From Amblyomma americanum (taxonomy: Eukaryota > Arthropoda > Arachnida > Ixodida > Ixodidae), in assembly GCF_052857255.1 (NCBI RefSeq), contig NC_135500.1, positions 102,656,048-102,720,047 on the forward strand: DNA of 64,000 bases. Direction: 5' to 3'. Shown here one piece after another: positions 14,701-23,700 of the stretch (position 1 is its first letter; each line of letters begins with the position of its first letter). Both the position numbers and the translations under genes were made by a program. The notes under the pieces were generated by a model, which did no database searches, was not told the DNA's origin, and worked only from the letters and a program-made list of their open reading frames with translations.

Positions 14701-17700
14701 CCAGCTGTTACCAGGCATTTGTCAGCGGTCGGTTGTTTGCCTTTTGCCAGTCATAGGCCGACACAACCGTTGCCCGATGCTGGCCCGAGGTAATTAAATC
14801 GACCGAGCACACCGGCTACCAACTCTAGGCCGGCGAGTTACTAGCCATCGGCCAATGGCCAATTTCTCTTCTGATATATGTTCCGCTGCCACGCTGAAGC
14901 TTTATGGTTAGGAAAAAGACCTTTAGCATCGTTTTAGCAATGTTCCAGTGCAAAAATATTTGGTATGTTATTCTGGCCTTTATAGAATATGACGATGACT
15001 ATGCATCAAAAGACATTGTACTTCGCAGAAACAAATCCTGAGGCGGTTGCGAAGCGGAAGGTGCACCCCTTGTGATCTGCGAGAATCGCGAATCAGAGGT
15101 GCACTCTTGTTCCTACATGCGTCATTCTTCCATGGTTATAAAATCTCTCTTCGGTATCCTATAGGCACGCCATCGCACAATCACGGCCCGCCTCTCGGTG
15201 GCAGTGTCTTCGTCAGTTGGCACCAGAACAACACCAAGACCAAGGCCAGTCCGGCCAAGGTGCTGCGCACTCTGTCCTCGGCACTGCTGGTGATCGTGTG
15301 CGACGCCTTCTGCCGGGTGTTCGTTGTGCTTCCTGCGCGTGCGACTTCCTGCCTGGCCAGGGTTCCAAGCAGCCTGCGGCGGCTGTTCCTCTTCCAGCTG
15401 CTCGCCTGGATGGCACTGATGGCGCACTACGTCTACTTCACAGACTTCACGGGTGAGGTAATCCAATTGCACTTTATCCCAACCTTATTTCGCTCTTCAT
15501 TCTCTGCGCAGCCTGACTGAAAAACGCCGGTACGGTTTCACACTCTGCTTAAGAATTCCCCATTTCCCACTAACGAGAAGAAGCCCTTGAGTCAGTTCCA
15601 TTCCTCAAGTCAAATGCAACCTCTTTTTTACATGCTCACCTGATTAATGAGCATGGTTTTTACTTCCTGCTTTTTATCACAACACTTCATTTTAAGTTGA
15701 AGCATGCCACCTTTAGTGCGGTAACATTAGAAGGCCCATGGGGCCAAAATACATTGGCAGCCATAAAATTCGGTTATTGGCTGGAGGAAGGTGATGTCAC
15801 TACGACAGCCCAGTCCCATTGACCGCAGGGAAGTGACATCACAAGACGAAAGCATTACTACTGGCTACAGTGAGTGACATCAGCAGACTGGAAGTGACGT
15901 CGCTTGCGGTAATTACATTAACAGCTGCTAATGCCATCACACTGCCAACACATAATGGCCCCATGAATTTTTTAACTGCGCTTCCTTTATAGTTGAAATA
16001 TGTCAGACTGGCTAGCTGAAATTTTTAGTGCCCTTTACGCATTCACATAAACTAACTTAGAGGCTGTCTAGTGGCTTTTTGTGCATGTTTGTTTTAGTGT
16101 TCATATTTGTTTAATCTTGCAGGTTTTTAACACTTCAATTTGCTTCGAGCGGCTCTCTAAATTGCGTGGCTGTGTCCTACATGTGTTCTTTCATTGTTCA
16201 GTCTGTTACAAATATATTCAATCTAATAGTTTTTTAATGTGTAAGCAGATATACCAAATTAAATATTTTTTGCTAAAAGGACAATTGCAAAAATAGTTTT
16301 TACTATGCGGTGACCAGAATGCAAGGGAAATGTAAATGCAAGGACATGCGAGCATAATGCAAATGGCTATTGCTGCTTAGTTTAGGCTTCGCAGAAATAT
16401 TCAGTCTTCATTCACGTGGTTGCCCGTTCTGGATGCCGCACATAACTATGCCCCGTGACCGGGAAATATATGGTCATCATTGTCAGGCAGCAATCAGCCT
16501 CACTACTTGATGCAATGCCATTTGTTTAGTCATTGCCACTATTAAGCATGTATAGGCTGCAATGTTTCTTAATGGTGCATAAAATAAGCAACAGGGGCTA
16601 TCATGTGCCAAACTGGTGGTTAAAAATATGTGCCTTTGTTGGTTAAAGTGTGGAATATAGTTTAAAACATTAATTTTTAATTTTATGCATGTTAGAAAAG
16701 GCTAAGGAATGACAAAATAAATGAAGAATGATTTCTTTTAAAGTTTTCACATGTAAAAGAATGCACTGCACTGTAGTAAATTTCCTGAAATCTTGAAATG
16801 TAGGTTTTTGTTTTGCAAATCTGAATTTTCCTGTGGCATATGTGTGCCCAGTAAGAAGGTGGCTTAGAATCGCCTAAAAAAGTACGTGTTTACATTATTT
16901 ATATCACATCTGCACCTTGACTGCTTTCATAGAACAAATTTTGTTGTTTAGCATTTTACTCTGTTATGTTTCTTTCCTTGTTTACAGTGCATGTAATGAA
17001 TAAGATTTTGGTATGGTATGTTAATGTTTGCATTATTTCAGTATAATGAATGAGCATTGCAGATCTTTCCAATGTTTCAACTTGACACAAAGAAGCATAT
17101 TTTTGTGTCCATGTATTGTAGCTTCTCTCATATTTTTTTATGTCACCTAGCGAAGGAATTAACTCCAAAAATAAGCTTAAGCAGTGTACATAAATGATAC
17201 TGCATCTAATGTTCTGAAAGTACTTTTCAGCAGTAGAACAGATAGGAGACTCTAAAAGCAGATGTGAATCTCTACAATTTTTTTCCTTTCGATCGTTCCT
17301 GCTACACAAATCGTGTGTGTAACAGTCGATTTTTGCATTTTTCCTTCAAGGTTATACACTTTTAAACAGCAATAGTGAAGTAATCTCCTCTACTACTTGC
17401 TCACTAGCAGTAATCACAGCACACCAATAATTAATGATGTGGCTTTCACCCTGCCATGAACAAGGCTTTCTCCAAGCATTTCGTTTTCAGTACGATTTTA
17501 ATCAGTGCTTCTCTTACATAAATGTCGGAGCAACAGCGCTATTTTACTGCATCGATGGAGTTCCCATATCATGATGTGGAGAATGTCTCTTGTGTCAGTA
17601 AATAGTAATCACGCACATTTACAATATGGCTTTTTCCTTTGGCTAGGTGGTTTACCATGGAAGACCTGAAGAGTCTGCCAGTAATGATGACCGCTCGCGC

Positions 17701-20700
17701 TACGACCATGGAGTTCGAGCTGGCTCCTGGGGGCTACTAGTCAACTGCATCGCTTGTGAGTATTTTGATTAAATACGAGGTCCTTCTCCCATTTTAGATT
17801 TAGGGGCATAATAGGCTGCTTCAGGAGTTGGCTTAACAAGGGCTTCGAAACTGCTTAATAATACAAAATAGTCTTGTATATCAGAAGCTAGACAACTCGA
17901 GAAATTCTCAGTGCTCATTAGTGCTTTTGGCTTGTTTGACTATTAGCAAGGAGGTTTGAGCACATGAAAATTTGGTCGAAGCTTTCAATGAAGACTCCAT
18001 TCATTACATTGTCCGTTCTCTTCTCGGCAACAGTGCTGACTGTATGCCATATACAGGCATTCATTTTGCACATATGTAAAACCTCACCATGCACTGGTTA
18101 AAACTTCTAGTGCTGATTTGTTAGAAACCATGTTCTAGTGGAGCAGATAGGTTAACACCTTTGTGATTATTCCTGAACAAAAGTCGAGAGTCGAAACATT
18201 ATTCAGCATTGCGTTTTCATTTGTGCTGTCAGTACATTAAAAATCCTGCAGCTTGGGATTGCAAATTCTCGCCCTCAGTGGTCACTGTAAGATGACAAAC
18301 ACAAAAATGCATTCAATATTCAGCAAGAAGACACGCAACTGAGAGTGCATTGTGGGGAGGGTGTTCTTTGCACAAGGATAGTTAAAAGAGAGAGAGAGAG
18401 AAACAACTTTATTGTAACACCAGTCAATGAACGCCAGGAGAGAAGTCCATCTCCCCTGTCGGCCCTAGCCGTCGGCCGGGATCCCTTGGGATACAGCAGC
18501 AGCAAGAGCTTGACCGATGATGTCTTGCTGGACGTTGGGGTCTGGGCTGCGGAGCAAAGCCTCCCAGGATTCTATAGTGCGTGAGGTATCATATTTAGCC
18601 GGGCACGTCCACACTATGTGGACCAAATTTGCTGGCTGATCGCAAAATTTGCACTTTGACCTGAATACTGTAGGATGCCACTTGCTGTAGAGTACTGGGT
18701 TGGGAAAAACCCCTGTCTGTAATTTCCTCCAAAGAACCTCCTCTTTTTTATTGAGCGTTTTGTCCGCTCCCGGATAAATCTGACGATTTAGTCTGTAGTA
18801 TTGTGTGATTTCCTGGTATGCGCGCATATCCTCTGTGCTGTTTGTACTTCCAGAGATTTGGGAAATCCCAGGGGTCGACCGGTAAGTGAGACCTCGGGCG
18901 ACCGAATGAGCCTCCTCGTTCCCTTCAAGTCCTTGGTGAGCTGGTGCCCAAACGAGCAGAACTAGTTCTCTGGGTCCTCCTTCCCTGCTTAATATACGGA
19001 TGGCAGTACTTGCAACCAGTGGCGCTTGTCATACCATGGCAAGCAAGGTGTTATCGCTATAAGCACTCGGCCATTGTTCCTTGTCAGTATGATCATTTGT
19101 GGTTGGAACTGCTCACCTGCAATGCAGCTTCAGAGAACAAGAGCATTTACCATGGTTCTTGAAATTCAAAGCCTTCTTTGGTTTAGTCGGTTCCAGTATA
19201 AAAGTCGTGTGAGGTGGAACTGAATGCTGCAAAAATAAAGCCACTTTCGCTTTTCCATAAAGTTTAGACAGCTTACAGTGGACATGACCACACTGTTAAA
19301 GGGACTATGCAATAAATTAATTGAGATTACGTAAAACAGACAAGAGATAGGCATTCGATCACTCGTCACCCCAGTGCAAGAATTTTTGAGCTAGCATCAA
19401 TAACAGCGAAGATATAGACGATTAAAAATTACGCTCCTCCTCTCCCCCCTCAACTCGTATACGAGGAGCACCAGAAAAAAATAAAGAGAACAGCTCTGGG
19501 ACTGGGCACCGCCCATGAACACGCCATCCGCTGACGTTTGTTTTGCAACTTCCGGTTGTCGCTCCTAGCCCCCCAGTAGCAGCGTCGGCAGTGTGGCGGC
19601 ATCTCTCTGGTCTCTTCTTCTTCCTGGATTGTGGCGCGCGTCGGGTTTCTTTGCTTGTCATGTGTGGTAATTAGCAGTAATAAACCTGGACCTCGAGGTG
19701 CGACTGCTCGCTTTTACGGCCGCGATGGGCATCGAGCCCTATGCGTGCCCACGAAGAGCCGTGCGAGTGGCTCCGGAACTCCTGACAGAAGGGGGCGGCA
19801 GAGGAAAATTGAAACCATATGCGCGAAGGCAATGCCCTGGCTCGCGCTTGCCCGAGAGGCTCGCGCGGCGGCACGAGCAGACGATTTTCACGGCTACCGG
19901 AAGTGTGTCCGTGACGTCGTGGCTGCCGTGGCTCCAGCGAATGAGAGCGTGAGGTGGCCTGGTGACGTCATGGTACAGTGATGTCTTTGTTCCATGATTT
20001 TAGTTCCAAAATTGGTCACTACGAGTACACCAATCGCCCCACGAATTTTGAAAAACACGGTTTTTAAAAGTTCATAATAAATTGCCGGCTCAGTTCTGAA
20101 GGCTCATACTTGGTGTGAATGCTTCTTAGCATCATTTCTAAGCATTGAAAACATTTACAAGTGACTTTTTATTCGTTGCATAGTACCTTTAACAGGGAAG
20201 GAATGTGCGAGCGCTTGCTGGAAAGGATTAAAAAGGAATGTGTATTTTTCTTCTTTCTATCATTTTCATTGGGTGAGCCTCTTGCGAATGAGGTCAGTTG
20301 TAGTTTAGATTAGGCCTCAGTGGGTTTGAGGATCATTGGCTTCCATTTCTAGAAAGATGCTCCGCAGCAAGAAGTGTGTGTGTTCACCACTGCCAAGATC
20401 GGCACTGTCACCATTTGAGGGATAATGCAGAACATGGATTGCAACATCAGTTTCCATGATGGAAACGAGAATTTCACAACGGAGTTTATATGACATTAGT
20501 GGCACAAGCAAAGCTTTAGCAAAGTGCATGGCTAATGTGTTTTTGGTCTGCATGAGGTGGGGAAAAAGACCCAGTTATCTCAAGCATTTCTCCTCAGAAA
20601 AGTCAAACCCGAGAAGAGGTGAAGGCTTTTAATTCTTTGTAGAAAAACGTGTAGAAAGGCGATGGAATTCTAGTGGCTGTTGGAATCAATCCTTGCACCT

Positions 20701-23700
20701 CAAGGTGGATGTTCGAACAGAAAAAAAAGAGGAAGGGATTAAACCTGCCCATTGTTGGATGTAAATTGATGCGTGAAGGTGGTGTTAGCTGCTCAACACA
20801 TCGCCTTTAAGATTGTTCACTCGGACCTAATAGGGCAGCAAATACCAAGTGACTTCCAACGCTGCTTTTGTCTGGTGACGGCTGATGGACGGGGCTCTGC
20901 AACACTACAAGAACTTGGTTGGCGCCGTGTGTTGAGTGCTCAAAACCATGCTGCAAGAACAGCTTGCTGCAACAGTTTGTCAATGTGTGTTTAATTGTTT
21001 TTGAGTTGTTTATCTATTCTCTTTCGCAGCGTCGGTGTACTCGCTGTGTGTCCAGTGGCGAGTCACGAGTCGCTTTGGCCAGCGATTCGGCCTGCTGCTG
21101 GGCATGGGCACCTTCGCCATCGCCATGCCCGGACTGCTGATATTCACCGACGTGGCCAGCATGCTATCGCTATCGGCCATGACGGGCATCGCGGCAGCAG
21201 CCCTCGACTCCATTCCATACGCCCTTGCCTGCCTCTACTGTGAGAACAGCCAGGTAAGCCAACAAGTGTTTGTAAGGCTTACATTTTAAGTAGCGACCAA
21301 GTCTTATCTTGTTCTTGCTTACTGTACTGTCCAGAACTGAGCTATGAGCCGTTCGACAGTTCAAAGGTATGATTCCTTTGGACAAATCTCGCTCCATGAA
21401 GTTCATGTCGGCTAATCTTGCTATTTCCTGGAACAGTCACCAATGTGAACTATAACACCATTGTTCCTTATTATGGTTTAAAGGACAAAAAGCCTAAGCG
21501 TGATGTTTAATTAGAACATTTGGGCAAGACCACCCACAACCTGCATAGCCTACAGCATAAAATTCTACTGTCACCCCAAACCATCAGTATTCATTATTTT
21601 CACTTACAGTAAAAATCTTATTATATGAGATGCTCGGTTCATACGACGAGAATTCAATGGCTGGATTAAAAAATGTGGAGATTTAAAAGGGTGATTGATG
21701 CAGAATCGAGTTGTAATCACTTTGAACATTGTGTTAACGATGCTTCATAAAGATTAGCCTAAAATGCCAATCCGATTGGGCGTGCACTTTCTACTCAGTT
21801 TTCCTCGGGGCGTGGAGGCAGAGGAGATAGCAGTCACCCTAGCCATTACTTGGAAAACAGAAACCTCGATACAACAAATTATGACTGCTTTGCAAGAAGC
21901 GTACAGAACATACAGCAAGGGCAGAATCTCAACCATTGCATATAAAATTCTAAAAATGAGCAGGAAGAGCCTCAGGCACGTCACACTAATATGGAAGCCA
22001 GGTCACGAGTAAGCTCAGGGAAAGTTGTACATAAACAGCAGTGTTTGAGCGCATGTGAACTGAGTAGATCGAGTCCGAGACGACAGGGTGCTAACGGTAT
22101 GGCATAATCATCGAACTCTACAGAGAGGCTAAATGAACTTATTCACTACCACACAAGAAAATTACCAAGGGACAATCTTTGACATAAAGACAGCTGCAGA
22201 CTAGTACCTATTCATTTCTCGGTCTCCTAAACAAAATACACCCATTTGTATACATTAAAAAATGCCCACCATGCGGTGACTACCCCTTCACAGCATAAAC
22301 ATGCCCAAAAACAAGGGCTGGCCCAATTGACCGCAACCATACTTGATAAGTGGGAGGCTGCGCTGATCAGCATGAATCTTGAAAACCAGGCCCGGCTGAT
22401 CGAAAGTGCAGAGTGGATCGACGGCTCAAGCTGTTGGCGCCCTGAACTGAGGGTCACTTCTATAGGAAGACAACCATATATTTTCTCAATAAAGTTCTTC
22501 TCTCACTCGCTTACTCGAGATGTGCTTTGACAGGCAGGATTATGGGCCATGCGGGCTTTGTATATCTAACAATTCCTGCGGCTAAGCTTCAGGATTTTTA
22601 CCTTATGCTTCCCCATGGATTTTTTGCCTTAGTGTCCTAAACATTACCCTCCGTCATATGCCTGAGGAAGCCGATCCAGTAAGGTCATGTTATGCTTTAG
22701 CATGAGTTGTGCACTTGGTGGAAGCGGCTCAATATTTGGCACAAGGGGACCATGTACCGCAAGGCAGACTTTGTAGACAGTAATGTGTAGTGGAAACAGG
22801 CGGGCTTTGAATTAACTGTTGGAGGCTGATGTGATGTTACATATAAAAGCCAAATGTATTTTGTGCTTTAATCTGTCTTCAGAATCGCAGGAAGGTCTCG
22901 TAGGATATTTCAGACTCTTTTGATGCCAATTTATACCGACAGCTCAAAACGCCTATAATTCAACTCTTCTCTCGTGCGCCTCGCACAAAAGTCTATTCAG
23001 CCTTTAAGTGCTTACGTGCCGTGACAGCTGTATGCAAGTCTACAAATCATCAAAGGAAAGGCAGAGAATGAAAAAAGTTGTTTTAATAAAAATAGAGATT
23101 TTAGCAGCATGTAAAAACGGGTAATGTAGAGGCTTGGATGAGTTCATGGCAGATCATTCTTGAAACAGCACAAACAAGACAAGGATGCAAGAACAGATGT
23201 ACACACGAACGTTGACTTAGAGCAAATTTTATTGGTTTATGGTTTATGGGCGTTTAACGTCCCTAAGCGACTCAAGCTATGAGAAATGCCGTAGTGAAGG
23301 GCTCCACAAATTTCGACCACCTGGGGTTCTTTAACGTGCACTGACATCGCACAGCACACGGGCCGCTAGAATTTCGCCTCCATCGAAATTTGACCACCGC
23401 GGCCGGGATCAAACCCGCGTCTTTCGGGCCAGCAGGCGAGTGCCATAACCACTCAGCCACCGCGGCGGCTACCAAAATTTTATTGCGCAGGGGCCAACTT
23501 ACACAGGGGACTTGTGGCACAGCATTCGCCTTGCATTTGGGAGTAGCTGGGTTCAGTCCCCAGTGCCACCGGGTACTCACCGGTTTTCTAATGGGTATAA
23601 AATTTCCCTGGCCTGGTGCTCAACTTTTCTCTGATGAAATGCTGAGAAAAAGGTCTTAAAACTGTTTCGCTGAGGAGTCAGTGATCGTTTTGTCTTCAAA

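Noticed and set aside
15122..15472. Frames overlapping SLC45 exon 5 on both strands
   Set aside because: Shadows of the GC-rich coding exon; they lack transmembrane pattern and phase continuity.
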